64,000 bases of DNA from Streptomyces bacillaris (GTDB taxonomy: Bacteria; Actinomycetota; Actinomycetes; Streptomycetales; Streptomycetaceae): assembly GCF_003268675.1 (NCBI RefSeq), contig NZ_CP029378.1, positions 6,262,001-6,326,000 on the forward strand, given 5' to 3'. Both the position numbers and the translations under genes were made by a program. The first letter of the stretch is position 1; each line of letters starts with the position of its first letter. The notes under the pieces are model-generated. The model saw only the letters and a program-made list of their open reading frames with translations. It did no database searches and was not told the DNA's origin. Of this stretch, positions 8,817 to 16,818 are shown piece after piece.

Positions 8817-9185
8817 GTGCCCGAGAGCAACCCGGAAACCCATGTCATCGACTTCCGGGCGGCCGAGCAGCTGCTCGACGCCCGGGACCCCCGGGGCGCG
8901 GTCAAACTCCTCGACTCGGTGATCGCCGCCCACCCGGAGAACACCGCCGCCCGGCTGCTCCGGGCCCGCGCCTTCTTCGCCGCCGCCCAACTGCGCCCGG
9001 CCGAGCTGGAGTTCGAGCTGGTGCTGGAGCGCGAGCCGGACAACGCCTTCGCCCACTACGCCCTGGCCCGCACCTTCGAGCGGGCGGGGCGCCCGGACGC
9101 GGCGACGCGGCACTTCCGGCTCGCGGCGGCGCTCGACCCGAAGCCGGAGTATCTGAAGGCGGCCCGGTTCGAGGCCGAGGACTGA
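8817..9185 (+). CDS. Small tetratricopeptide repeat protein
   Basis: 122 residues from GTG 8817, preceded by GGGAAGGATG. Three helix-turn-helix TPR-like units are visible: AAEQLLDARDPRGAVKLLDS, ENTAARLLRARAFFAAAQLRPAELEFELV and DNAFAHYALARTFERAGRPDAATRHF. These carry the expected small residues at the packing positions and an LDP-type turn near the end. No enzymatic domain is present, so it is probably a soluble protein-protein interaction module. No partner is suggested by its neighbours. Confidence 0.8.
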   Translation: MPESNPETHVIDFRAAEQLLDARDPRGAVKLLDSVIAAHPENTAARLLRARAFFAAAQLRPAELEFELVLEREPDNAFAHYALARTFERAGRPDAATRHFRLAAALDPKPEYLKAARFEAED

Positions 9186-9227
9186 GCGCTGTCCCCGGCA
9201 CCTCCCGGGGTGCCCCAGGCAGGGGCC

Positions 9228-9536
9228 TCACGGAGGTTTCGTGCCGTCCCCGGGGTCCGGCCTGCGCCACTGGGGGCGGCCGCCCCGGTCGGGTTCGTAC
9301 GGCGGCACGTCCCGCCCCGGCTGGTAGTGCGCCCCCTGACGCATGCGGTACGTGACCACGCAGAGGTCCAGCACCGTGAGGGCCAGGAGCACCGCGCACG
9401 CCACCGCCCAGCCCGGCCGCCCGGTCAGCGAGAAGGCCAGCAGGCCGAAGAGCGCCCAGAACGTCCCCCAGAGACTCAGCCAGAGCCGTAGCCGCAGCGG
9501 ACTGCGGGCGGTCGCGGGCTCACTGCCGGTACGCAT
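9228..9536 (-). CDS. DUF6343 family small membrane protein
   Basis: 102 residues from the ATG at 9536, which sits 6 bases after GAGGTGA. Two predicted membrane helices (about residues 17-36 and 41-62) lie between a short basic N terminus (MRTGSEPATARSPLRLR) and a soluble C-terminal tail with HYQPGRDVPPYEPDR. This arrangement matches the Streptomyces DUF6343 family as I know it. Function is unknown. It is divergent to the adjoining methyltransferase gene, with an 80-base spacer. Confidence 0.75.
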   Translation of the reverse strand: MRTGSEPATARSPLRLRLWLSLWGTFWALFGLLAFSLTGRPGWAVACAVLLALTVLDLCVVTYRMRQGAHYQPGRDVPPYEPDRGGRPQWRRPDPGDGTKPP

Positions 9537-9616
9537 GGCGATCACCTCACCCTCCAGCATGGACCCCGCACGCCCCGGCCGGGAACCAGGGCCGCCCGGC
9601 GGTCCGTCGCTCCTCC

Positions 9617-10348
9617 ATGAGCGAATCACCGGTGCGTGAGGGATACGCGGGGACGGGCCCGGGAGCCATCACTCCGGACGGCTGCGCCGTCGAGCTGTAC
9701 CGGCGGCTCGCCGTCGGCGCCGAGCCGGACGTGATCGCCTCGGTGGCCCCGCCCGGCGCGAGCATCCTGGAGCTGGGCTGCGGCGCGGGCCGGGTGACCC
9801 ACCCGCTCGTCGAGCGCGGCTTCGCCGTGACGGCGGTGGACGAGTCGGCGGAGATGCTGGCGCACATCGTCGGCGCGCGCACGGTGCGCAGCCCCATCGA
9901 GACGCTGGACCTCGGCACCGAGCGCTTCGACGTCGTGCTGCTCGGCTCGTTCCTGGTCCACGCGGGCGAGCACCGGGTGCGGGACGGCATGCTGCGCGTC
10001 TGCCGCCGGCAGGTGAAGGACGACGGGATCGTCCTCATCCAGCGCGAGGGCGTGGCCCACCGCTCGGAGCTGCCGTGGGAGCGGGTCGACGCCTCCGGCT
10101 GCCGTATCCGGATCGTCTCCGCCGAGCCGGTGGGGGACGGGGTGAGGTCGGTGCGCGCGGAGTACGACGTCGGTGACGTCCGGTGGACCCAGACGTTCCG
10201 GTCACGCGAGCTGTCCGACGGGCAGCTCGCCGGACACCTGGCGGCGGCGGGGCTGACGGTGGACCGCGCCCTCACCGACGACGGCACCTGGCTGCTGGCC
10301 CGCTCTCTCGGCCGACCCGCCTCCTCCGCTGATCCGCGGCTTCTGTGA
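9617..10348 (+). CDS. Class I SAM-dependent methyltransferase
   Basis: 243 residues. Motif I is SILELGCGAGRVTHPL at about residues 50-65, motif II VTAVDESAEMLAHI, and a later FDVVLLGSFLVHAGEHRVRDGM segment; all fit the Methyltransf_25 group. It is unrelated in detail to the methyltransferase at 2943-3773. The acceptor is unknown. The end converges on the lipoprotein gene with a 9-base gap. Confidence 0.82.
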   Translation: MSESPVREGYAGTGPGAITPDGCAVELYRRLAVGAEPDVIASVAPPGASILELGCGAGRVTHPLVERGFAVTAVDESAEMLAHIVGARTVRSPIETLDLGTERFDVVLLGSFLVHAGEHRVRDGMLRVCRRQVKDDGIVLIQREGVAHRSELPWERVDASGCRIRIVSAEPVGDGVRSVRAEYDVGDVRWTQTFRSRELSDGQLAGHLAAAGLTVDRALTDDGTWLLARSLGRPASSADPRLL

Positions 10349-10357
10349 CGGGTTCGC

Positions 10358-10714
10358 TCAGTGCACGAAGGTGTAGCTGCGCCACGGCGGGCCGCTCTCG
10401 GCCGCCACATCGCTGAACCGGGTGGCCACATAGGCCGTCCCCTTACCGGTGCAGTCGCGGGTGGGGTAGAGGACGATGTCGACCAGCGTGCCGTTCTCGA
10501 TCTCCCGGGCCCCGCTGGGGGCGAGCCGGTGGCAGCCGCGTACGGAGGGGCTGTTCACCTGCACCACCGCGTCGCGGTCGGTGTGATAGGTCACCGGGCC
10601 GACGGCGGTACGGCCGAGGCCCGAGCAGCCCGAGACGGTGAGGGCGAGGAGCGAGGCTGCGGCGACGGCGCCGAGACGGCGTCGGCGGCGGGGATCGGGC
10701 GCGGTCACGGACAT
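10358..10714 (-). CDS. Putative secreted lipoprotein
   Basis: 118 residues with an arginine-rich N terminus (DPRRRRRLG), a hydrophobic stretch and the lipobox LTVSGC, giving Cys at about residue 30 as the lipidation site. The mature part has two further cysteines (GCHRLAPSG and RDCTGKG) that could form a disulfide. No family was recognised. Start ATG at 10714; the spacer upstream contains GCTCGTCCGG repeats. Confidence 0.7.
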   Translation of the reverse strand: MSVTAPDPRRRRRLGAVAAASLLALTVSGCSGLGRTAVGPVTYHTDRDAVVQVNSPSVRGCHRLAPSGAREIENGTLVDIVLYPTRDCTGKGTAYVATRFSDVAAESGPPWRSYTFVH

Positions 10715-11175
10715 GGGCGGGTCCTCGTCTGCTCGTCCGGTGCTCGTCCGGCTCTCACCGGTGCTCGTCCGGTTCGTTCGGTACGCCTTCGGCTCTCATC
10801 GGTGCGCCGCGGAGACGTGCTGGCGCTGGCCACCCTGCCCGCTCCGCACCCTCCGGGCATCCGGTGCGCGGCCGACCGGGCGAGGGGCGGGGCCGGGCAG
10901 GGACATCCCGCACGGGCGGCCGGACGGCGGAGGGCCACCCCGCGCCGGTACGGGGACGCCGCTCGCCCCTCACTCAGCGTGTCCGGTGCCGAGCGGCTCC
11001 GCTCCTGCCGTACCCCGCTCCGACCTGCGGTGATACGGCCGTGGACGGCATTGTCAGACCCCGCGCCTAGACTCGCAGAGTCAGCAATGAACGGTGCTGG
11101 ACCGGACCGGTACGACCCCGTGGATCGGGTGGACCGGGGTGGACCGGTGGATCAGGCGGGAGGGGGGTGATCGGA
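10715..11175. other. 461-base divergent spacer with repeats, damage-type promoter and small ORF
   Basis: Between the lipoprotein and the SNF2 helicase. Near the lipoprotein start, GCTCGTCCGG occurs at 10731, 10742 and 10763. The middle (about 10800-11040) shows nothing I can assign. The right part has a promoter at 11051-11073 and a possible 27-codon leader ORF from ATG 11087 to the stop at 11168-11170. That ORF is made of short GTGGACCGG-type repeats, and its stop overlaps an in-frame GTG of the helicase gene. Confidence 0.55.
11051..11073 (+). promoter_or_regulatory. RecA-NDp/PafBC-like promoter of the SNF2 helicase
   Basis: TTGTCAGAC (11051-11059), exactly 8 bases, TAGACT (11068-11073). 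The actinobacterial LexA-independent damage promoter is TTGTCRGTG-N8-TANNNT; the match fails only at the last two bases of the upstream element. Perfect copies precede ogt and uvrB in this window. Confidence 0.55.
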
Positions 11176-14100
11176 ATGGCTGCTCAGGGTGCGCGTGCTC
11201 CGGGCGGGGGCGAGCCGCGGGAGGCGGACGCCGGCCGTCTGCTGCGCTGTGCGGCGGTATTCCTGCCCGGCTCCGTCCCGAGGGACGGCCTGTTCGCCTT
11301 CTGGGACCCGCATGCCGAGGGCCCCGTGGGCCCGTCGTCCTTCGTGTACGCGAACACGGCCCACTCCGACGACCGGGCCCCGGCCGACACCGTGCCGTAC
11401 CGTCCGGCCGAGATCACCGTGGTCCGGCGGGAGACCGGCCCCGAGGGCGGGGCCCCGGCCGCCGGGCCGCCCGGGGTCCGGAGCGTCGAGGTGCCCGCCG
11501 CTCTGCTCTCCGTGGCCGACGCGCTGCCCGTGCTCGTCCGCGCCCGGCACCAGGCGTCCGCCCACCCCGCCACCCGCTGCTGGGGCGCGGCCGCCCTGCA
11601 CGCCCTCCACCTGGTCGCGCGCGGCAGGCTCCTGCCCGGTCTCACGGCGGACGCCCACGACGCCTGGCGGGCGGGCCCCCGCGATGCCGAGGACGTCGCA
11701 CACCTGCGGGCCACCGCCGCCGCGCTGCCGCCCGAGGGGCACGCGGTGCCGCTCCCGGGGCTGGACCCGCCCCGGCTCCCCGACCCGGAGGCGCTGATCG
11801 GCTCCTTCCTGGACGCGGTGGCCGACACCCTCCCGCGCACCCCCGCCGCCGCCTTCGCGATGGGCGCGCCCTTCGCCGCCCGCGAGCCGCAGCACCTGCC
11901 CCACGCCGCCGCCTGGGCCGTCGAGGTGGCCTCGGGCGTGGACGCGGGGGTGCGGGTCTCGCTCCGGCTCGACCTCTCCGCCTACGAGCTGTTCGACACC
12001 GCCGACACCTACGCCGTCACGGCCGCGGGGGAGGACGCCCCGGAGCACGCCTCACACCCCGACGACCCGGCGCACCCCCGCGATCCCGTGCACCCCGACG
12101 ACCCGGCGCACCGCCATGCCGCCGCGGCCGTCGTGCAGGTGCACAGCCTCGCCGACCCGACGTACGTGGTCGACGCCGCCGCTCTGTGGAACGGGCTCGC
12201 GGGCGAGCCGTTCGGGCCGCGCTCGCAGGTCGACGCGGTGCTGGCGCTGCGCCGGGCCGCCCGGGTCTGGCCCCCGCTGGAACGGCTGCTGGACCAGCCC
12301 GTCCCCGATGTGCTCGCGATCACCGAGGACGAGCTGTACGAGCTGCTGAGCGACGCGGGGGCCCGGCTGGCGGCCGCCGGGGTCCAGGTGCACTGGCCGC
12401 GTGAGCTGGCCCGTTCGCTCACCGCGGCCGCCGTCGTGCGGCCCGCGCCCGGATCGGCCACCGACGGCACTTCGTTCTTCGACGCCGAGCAGCTCTTCGC
12501 CTTCGACTGGCAGCTCTCCCTGGGCGACGAGCGGCTGACCGAGGCCGAGATGGACGCCCTGGCCGAGGCCCACCGCCCGGTGGTGCGGCTGCGCGACCAG
12601 TGGGTGGTCGTCGATCCCGGCCTCGTACGGAAGGCGCGCAAGCGGGAGCTGGGGCTGCTGGACCCGGTGGACGCGCTGGCCGTCGCCCTCACCGGGAGCG
12701 CCGAGGTGGACGGCGAGCAGGTCGAGGCCGTGCCCGCCGGAGCCCTCGCCGCCCTCCGTACGCGGCTCCTCGACGAGGACACCACGATCGCCCCGCCGCC
12801 CGGGCTCGACGCGACCCTGCGCGACTACCAGCTGCGCGGTCTGGCCTGGCTGGACCGGATGACCTCGCTCGGGCTGGGCGGCTGTCTGGCGGACGACATG
12901 GGCCTCGGCAAGACGATCACCCTCATCGCCCTCCATCTGCACCGGGCCCGGCAGGCCCCCACGCTCGTCGTCTGCCCCGCCTCCCTCCTCGGCAACTGGC
13001 ACCGGGAGATCAACCGCTTCGCCCCCGGCGTCCCCGTCCGCCGTTTCCACGGCACCGACCGGGAGCTGGGCGGGCAGGACGGCGGCTTCGTCCTCACCAC
13101 GTACGGCACGATGCGCTCCAGCGCCGGGCAGCTCGCCGCGCACACCTGGGGGCTGGTCGTCGCCGACGAGGCCCAGCACGTCAAGAACCCGCACTCCTCC
13201 ACGGCCAAGGCCCTGCGCACCATCCCCGCCCAGGCCAGGGTCGCCCTGACCGGCACCCCCGTGGAGAACAACCTCTCCGAGCTGTGGGCCCTGCTCGACT
13301 GGACGACCCCCGGACTGCTCGGCCCGCTCAAGGCGTTCCGGGCCCGGCACGCCCGGATCGTGGAGAGCACGGACACCGCCGCGGGCCTCGGCAACGAGGA
13401 GGCGGTCGAGCGGCTCGCCCGGCTGGTCCGCCCCTTCCTGCTCCGCCGTAAGAAGTCCGACCCCGGCATCGCCCCCGAGCTGCCGCCCAAGACGGAGACC
13501 GACCACCCCGTCTCCCTCACCCGGGAGCAGGCCACGCTCTACGAGGCGGCGGTGCGCGAGACGATGGCGCAGATCGAGGGGGCCGAGGGCATCGCCCGCC
13601 GCGGGCTCGTCATGAAGCTGCTGACCGCGCTCAAGCAGATCTGCAACCACCCCGCGCAGTATCTGAAGGAGGAGCCCACCCGGCTCACCGGCCGCTCCGG
13701 CAAGCTCGCCCTGCTCGACGAACTGCTCGACACGATCCTGGCCGAGGACGGCTCGGTCCTGATCTTCACCCAGTACGTGACCATGGCCCGGCTCCTCTCC
13801 GCGCACCTCGCCTCCCGGGCGGTCCCCTCCCAACTCCTGCACGGCGGCACGCCGGTGGCCGAGCGGGAGCGGATGGTGGACCGCTTCCAGTCCGGTCAGG
13901 TTCCCGTCTTCCTGCTCTCCCTCAAGGCCGCGGGCACCGGGCTCAACCTGACCCGCGCCGCCCATGTCGTCCACTACGACCGCTGGTGGAACCCGGCCGT
14001 GGAGGAGCAGGCCACCGACCGGGCGTACCGCATCGGCCAGACCCAGCCCGTGCAGGTCCACCGCCTCGTCGCGGAGGGCACGGTGGAGGACCGGATCGGC

Positions 14101-14220
14101 GAGCTGCTGGAGTCCAAGCGGGCCCTGGCGGACGCGGTCCTCGGCACGGGCGAGACCGCCCTGACCGAGCTGAGCGACCGCGATCTGGCCGACCTCGTCT
14201 CACTGCGGAGGCCTGCATGA
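11176..14220 (+). CDS. SNF2/RapA-type DEAD/DEAH-box helicase
   Basis: 1014 residues from ATG 11176, preceded by a G-rich ribosome-binding site; an in-frame GTG at 11167 is an alternative. The N-terminal 500 residues resemble the SNF2-associated bacterial domain. The motor follows: DDMGLGKT (Walker A, about 572), ADEAQHVKN (motif II), LTGTPVENNLSELWALLDW, then the helicase C domain with AAGTGLNLTRAAHVVHYDRWWNPA and DRAYRIGQTQPVQVHRL. SNF2 proteins translocate on double-stranded DNA and remodel protein-DNA complexes. It is joined to the SWIM gene downstream. The damage-type promoter suggests a DNA-repair-linked role. A DDPAHP/HPDDP repeat sits at about residues 293-313. Confidence 0.92.
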   Translation: MAAQGARAPGGGEPREADAGRLLRCAAVFLPGSVPRDGLFAFWDPHAEGPVGPSSFVYANTAHSDDRAPADTVPYRPAEITVVRRETGPEGGAPAAGPPGVRSVEVPAALLSVADALPVLVRARHQASAHPATRCWGAAALHALHLVARGRLLPGLTADAHDAWRAGPRDAEDVAHLRATAAALPPEGHAVPLPGLDPPRLPDPEALIGSFLDAVADTLPRTPAAAFAMGAPFAAREPQHLPHAAAWAVEVASGVDAGVRVSLRLDLSAYELFDTADTYAVTAAGEDAPEHASHPDDPAHPRDPVHPDDPAHRHAAAAVVQVHSLADPTYVVDAAALWNGLAGEPFGPRSQVDAVLALRRAARVWPPLERLLDQPVPDVLAITEDELYELLSDAGARLAAAGVQVHWPRELARSLTAAAVVRPAPGSATDGTSFFDAEQLFAFDWQLSLGDERLTEAEMDALAEAHRPVVRLRDQWVVVDPGLVRKARKRELGLLDPVDALAVALTGSAEVDGEQVEAVPAGALAALRTRLLDEDTTIAPPPGLDATLRDYQLRGLAWLDRMTSLGLGGCLADDMGLGKTITLIALHLHRARQAPTLVVCPASLLGNWHREINRFAPGVPVRRFHGTDRELGGQDGGFVLTTYGTMRSSAGQLAAHTWGLVVADEAQHVKNPHSSTAKALRTIPAQARVALTGTPVENNLSELWALLDWTTPGLLGPLKAFRARHARIVESTDTAAGLGNEEAVERLARLVRPFLLRRKKSDPGIAPELPPKTETDHPVSLTREQATLYEAAVRETMAQIEGAEGIARRGLVMKLLTALKQICNHPAQYLKEEPTRLTGRSGKLALLDELLDTILAEDGSVLIFTQYVTMARLLSAHLASRAVPSQLLHGGTPVAERERMVDRFQSGQVPVFLLSLKAAGTGLNLTRAAHVVHYDRWWNPAVEEQATDRAYRIGQTQPVQVHRLVAEGTVEDRIGELLESKRALADAVLGTGETALTELSDRDLADLVSLRRPA
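12053..12115. repeat. Short in-frame repeat in the helicase gene
   Basis: CACCCCGACGACCCGGCGCA occurs twice, 36 bases apart, encoding the HPDDPAHPRDPVHPDDPAHR stretch. It is a low-complexity insertion between the N-terminal domain strands. Confidence 0.75.
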
Positions 14221-14260
14221 GCCTGCTCCTCGTCTCGTTGCGGAGGCCCGCATGAGCCCG
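14193..14260. repeat. 35-bp tandem duplication at the helicase/SWIM gene junction
   Basis: Bases 14193-14225 and 14228-14260 are near-identical copies offset by 35 bases. Each contains CTGCGGAGGCC-type ribosome-binding sequence and GCATGAGCC. The first ATG (14217) overlaps the helicase stop; the second (14252) is the SWIM gene start. Between them lies a 12-codon ORF that ends in TGA overlapping the second ATG. Confidence 0.9.
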
Positions 14261-15673
14261 CGCCCGGCCCCCGGTTCCCGGCCGCGACCGGCAGCGGCAT
14301 CCGGGGCGGCACCCGGCCCGGCCGCGGCATCCCGCTCGACGTCCCGCACCGCACCCCGTTCGGCGCCGCGTGCGCGGCCGGGCCCCGACGATCTGCGGCG
14401 TACCTTCGACGCGGTGCCCGCCCGGACCGCGCGGGAGGGCGAGCCCTTCGCGGACAGCTGGTGGGGCCGCGCCTGGGTGGCCGCCCTGGAGTCGCTGTCG
14501 ATGGACGGGGCCCGGCTCGCCCGCGGCCGGGCCTACGCCGACGAGGGCAAGGTCGCCGCGATCACCGTCACCCCCGGCCGGGTCGTCGCCTATGTGCACG
14601 GCAGCCGCCCCCGCCCCTACCGCTCGGAGCTGCGGCTGCGCACCTTCACCGACACCGGCTGGGACACCCTGCTCGACGCGGTCGCCGCCCACCCCGGCCA
14701 CCTCTCCGCGCTGCTGGCCAAGGAGATGCCGCATTCCCTGGCCGACACCGCCCGGGACGCCGACGTCCGGCTGCTGCCCGGCGGGGACGACCTGGACCCG
14801 AGCTGTACGTGCCCCGACCACGGCCGCCCCTGCAAGCATGTCGCCGCCCTCTGCTACCAGACCGCACGGCTGCTCGACAGCGACCCGTTCGTCCTGCTGC
14901 TGATGAGGGGCCGGGGCGAGCGCGAGCTGCTGGACGAGCTGGGCCGCCGCAACGCCGAGCACTCCGCCCGCGAACGCCCCGCCGCCCCGCCCGTCCCCCC
15001 GTCGCTCCCCGCGGCGGAAGCCCTGGCGGACCGGTTCCTGCCGCCGCTCCCGCCGCCCCTTCCCGTACCACCGCACCCCGACCGGCCGCCGTCCTACCCG
15101 GACCTGCCGGGCGCGCGCGACCCGCTGGGCCTGGACCACCTCGCCACCGACGCGGCCGCCCGCGCCCACGCGCTCCTCACGACGGGCCGCGACCCGCTGG
15201 CCGGGCTCACCCCCTGGCAGGACGCCGTCCGGATCGCCGCCTCCCGCCCCACCGCCGGGCTCACCGCCACCACCCGCGCGCTCTACCGGGAGCTGGCCCA
15301 CGCCACCGGCCGCAACACCACCGACCTGGCCCGCGCGGTGGCCGCCTGGCGGCAGGGCGGAGCCGAGGGGCTCGCGGTCCTGGGGGAGCCCTGGGACCCG
15401 CCGGCCGGCCCCTTCGACCGGGCCAGACCGCTGCTGGCCGCCGCCGGGTTCCCGCGCTTCACGCCCCGGCGCAACCACCTCACCCACCCCGACGGCTCGC
15501 TCCAGCTCCGCTTCGGCCACGACATGCGCTGGTACGGCTACGAGTCCGACCCCGGCGCCGACGACTGGTGGCCCCGCGCCGCCCCGCAGCACGACCCGGT
15601 CGCCGCCCTCGAAGCACTGCTGGCCGGCGACGCGGTCCCGGACCCGGAGGACACCCCGTCGTACGTCCGCTGA
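14252..15673 (+). CDS. SWIM zinc finger domain protein
   Basis: 473 residues. The SWIM signature CxCx(n)CxH is seen as CTCPDHGRPCKHVAALCYQ at about residues 184-202, preceded by a conserved PFADSWWGRAWVAALESLSMD segment. The N-terminal 45 residues are Pro/Arg/Ala-rich and probably disordered. SWIM domains bind DNA or protein. In actinobacteria these genes commonly follow an SNF2 helicase gene, as here, so the two products probably act in one complex. Translation is likely coupled to the helicase through the overlapping ATGA stop/start steps. Confidence 0.85.
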   Translation: MSPRPAPGSRPRPAAASGAAPGPAAASRSTSRTAPRSAPRARPGPDDLRRTFDAVPARTAREGEPFADSWWGRAWVAALESLSMDGARLARGRAYADEGKVAAITVTPGRVVAYVHGSRPRPYRSELRLRTFTDTGWDTLLDAVAAHPGHLSALLAKEMPHSLADTARDADVRLLPGGDDLDPSCTCPDHGRPCKHVAALCYQTARLLDSDPFVLLLMRGRGERELLDELGRRNAEHSARERPAAPPVPPSLPAAEALADRFLPPLPPPLPVPPHPDRPPSYPDLPGARDPLGLDHLATDAAARAHALLTTGRDPLAGLTPWQDAVRIAASRPTAGLTATTRALYRELAHATGRNTTDLARAVAAWRQGGAEGLAVLGEPWDPPAGPFDRARPLLAAAGFPRFTPRRNHLTHPDGSLQLRFGHDMRWYGYESDPGADDWWPRAAPQHDPVAALEALLAGDAVPDPEDTPSYVR

Positions 15674-15771
15674 ACCGCGCGCCCGGGGCACGGGCGCGGA
15701 TGGCGAGCGGGCACGGGCGGTGCAGCCGGCACGGGCGGTAAAACCTTTGGCCACCGCCCAGTTGGCCCTGT

Positions 15772-15777
15772 TAGCGT
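15772..15777 (+). promoter_or_regulatory. -10 element TAGCGT, leaderless DUF7873-like gene
   Basis: TAGCGT (TANNNT) ends 7 bases before the GTG at 15785 and no ribosome-binding site is present in between. TTGGCC occurs upstream at 15747 and 15762; the first is a possible -35 element. Confidence 0.5.
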
Positions 15778-15784
15778 CCTCGAC

Positions 15785-16516
15785 GTGGCGAAACTCAATC
15801 AGATCATCGCAGTGGAGAAGGGCGTCAAGTCCAAGGCGCACCAGGACCTGACGGCAGCACATCACGGCCTGCAGAAGGCCGCGCTGCTGGCCGGCATCTC
15901 CCGGACCTACCAGCCCAAGGACGAGGAGGGCGAGCAGCTTCCGCCCGAGTCGACCCTGGTCCAGGTCAGGACCGAGGACGTGCTGCGGGAGACCGCCGCC
16001 ACGCTCACCCGGCTCTTCGACGTGACCGCCACCAAGGACTGGGCCAACTGCTCGGCCCGGGCCGATGTGAAGGTCGACGGCCGGGTGCTGGTGGCCGAGG
16101 TGCCGGTGTCGTATCTGCTCTTCCTGGAGAAGCAGCTGACCGACCTCAACACCTTCATCCGCAAGCTCCCGGTGCTGGACGCGGCCGAGGCCTGGGTGCA
16201 GGACCCGTCCACCGACGCCTGGAAGACCGAGCCGGTCCGCACGGTCCGTACGAAGAAGGTGCCCCGCAACCACGTCAAGGCGGAGGCCACCGAGAAGCAC
16301 CCGGCCCAGGTCGAGGTGTACTACGAGGACATCCCGATCGGTTACTGGACGACCGTCAAGTTCTCCGGTGCGCTGCCCGCACGGCGCGTCAACGAACTGC
16401 TGGACCGGGTCGAGAAGCTCCAGCAGGCCGTGAAGTTCGCCCGCGAGGAGGCCAACGGCGCGGAGGTCACCGACCAGCGGGTGGGTGATGCGGTATTCGG
16501 TTACCTCTTCGGGTGA
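15785..16516 (+). CDS. Conserved protein of unknown function (DUF7873-like), linked to a tRNA-like RNA
   Basis: 243 residues starting MAKLNQIIAVEKGVKSKAHQ. I recognise it as the actinobacterial family recently labelled DUF7873; no function is established. Visible features are a helical basic N terminus (residues 1-45), a KDWANCSARADVKVDGRVL beta-rich core and a VRTKKVPRNHVKAEATEKHP basic stretch (about residues 157-176). The C-terminal helix has heptad character (RRVNELLDRVEKLQQAVKFA). There is no signal peptide or membrane segment. The basic segments would suit RNA binding (inference). Directly downstream, from 16602, are two permuted tRNA-like elements with no obvious promoter of their own, so the gene and RNA may form one transcription unit. 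Confidence 0.75.
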   Translation: MAKLNQIIAVEKGVKSKAHQDLTAAHHGLQKAALLAGISRTYQPKDEEGEQLPPESTLVQVRTEDVLRETAATLTRLFDVTATKDWANCSARADVKVDGRVLVAEVPVSYLLFLEKQLTDLNTFIRKLPVLDAAEAWVQDPSTDAWKTEPVRTVRTKKVPRNHVKAEATEKHPAQVEVYYEDIPIGYWTTVKFSGALPARRVNELLDRVEKLQQAVKFAREEANGAEVTDQRVGDAVFGYLFG

Positions 16517-16601
16517 CCGACCATGGATTCCCCGGCCGCCGATGACGGTGACCGGGGTGCGCGAGGAGCGCAAGCTGAAACTGAAGCTTGTCGTGAAGGC
16601 G

Positions 16602-16672
16602 CGGTTCCAGTGGAGGTTCGACTCCTCCCTCCGGCACGGGCCGGAGTAGCCCAAGCAGGCAGAGGCAGACCG
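16602..16672 (+). ncRNA. Permuted tRNA-like element 1
   Basis: Order along the strand: anticodon-stem 3' strand CGGTT (16602-16606), 5-base variable region (16607-16611), T arm GGAGG-TTCGACT-CCTCC (16612-16628), acceptor 3' strand CTCCGGC (16629-16635), 4-base loop ACGG, acceptor 5' strand GCCGGAG (16640-16646), TA (positions 8-9), D arm with 3-bp stem GCC/GGC (16649-16666) holding A14, G18 and G19, A26, and anticodon-stem 5' strand GACCG (16668-16672). The acceptor stem is 7 perfect pairs, the T stem 5 perfect pairs and the anticodon stem 5 pairs (one G-U). The T loop matches TTCRANY. No CCA is encoded. Confidence 0.75.
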
Positions 16673-16748
16673 CCGTCAATCTCAGACTCTTGCTCCAGAC
16701 TCAGCATTCGCCGCCGATCGCCGGATCGAACGGGCCCGGGCCCGCGCG

Positions 16749-16818
16749 CGTCGAGATGCCGGTTCAAGTCCGGCCCGCAGAGCTCCGATCTGCGGTGGTC
16801 CAAAGGCAGGACGCGACG
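16749..16818 (+). ncRNA. Permuted tRNA-like element 2
   Basis: Same permuted order: anticodon-stem 3' strand CGTCG (16749-16753), 4-base variable region AGAT, T arm GCCGG-TTCAAGT-CCGGC (16758-16774), acceptor 3' strand CCGCAGA (16775-16781), 7-base linker (16782-16788), acceptor 5' strand TCTGCGG (16789-16795), TG, D arm GTCC-AAAGGCA-GGAC (16798-16812), G26, anticodon-stem 5' strand CGACG (16814-16818). All four stems (7, 4, 5 and 5 pairs) are perfect Watson-Crick. U8, A14, G18-G19 and the TTCRANY T loop are in place, so a normal tRNA elbow could form. Confidence 0.8.

Noticed and set aside
16640..16781. A normal-order tRNA using GCCGGAG as acceptor 5' strand and the second T arm
   Set aside because: The strand after the second T arm is CCGCAGA, which cannot pair with GCCGGAG. 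Only the permuted pairings give full acceptor stems, so no canonical tRNA is called.
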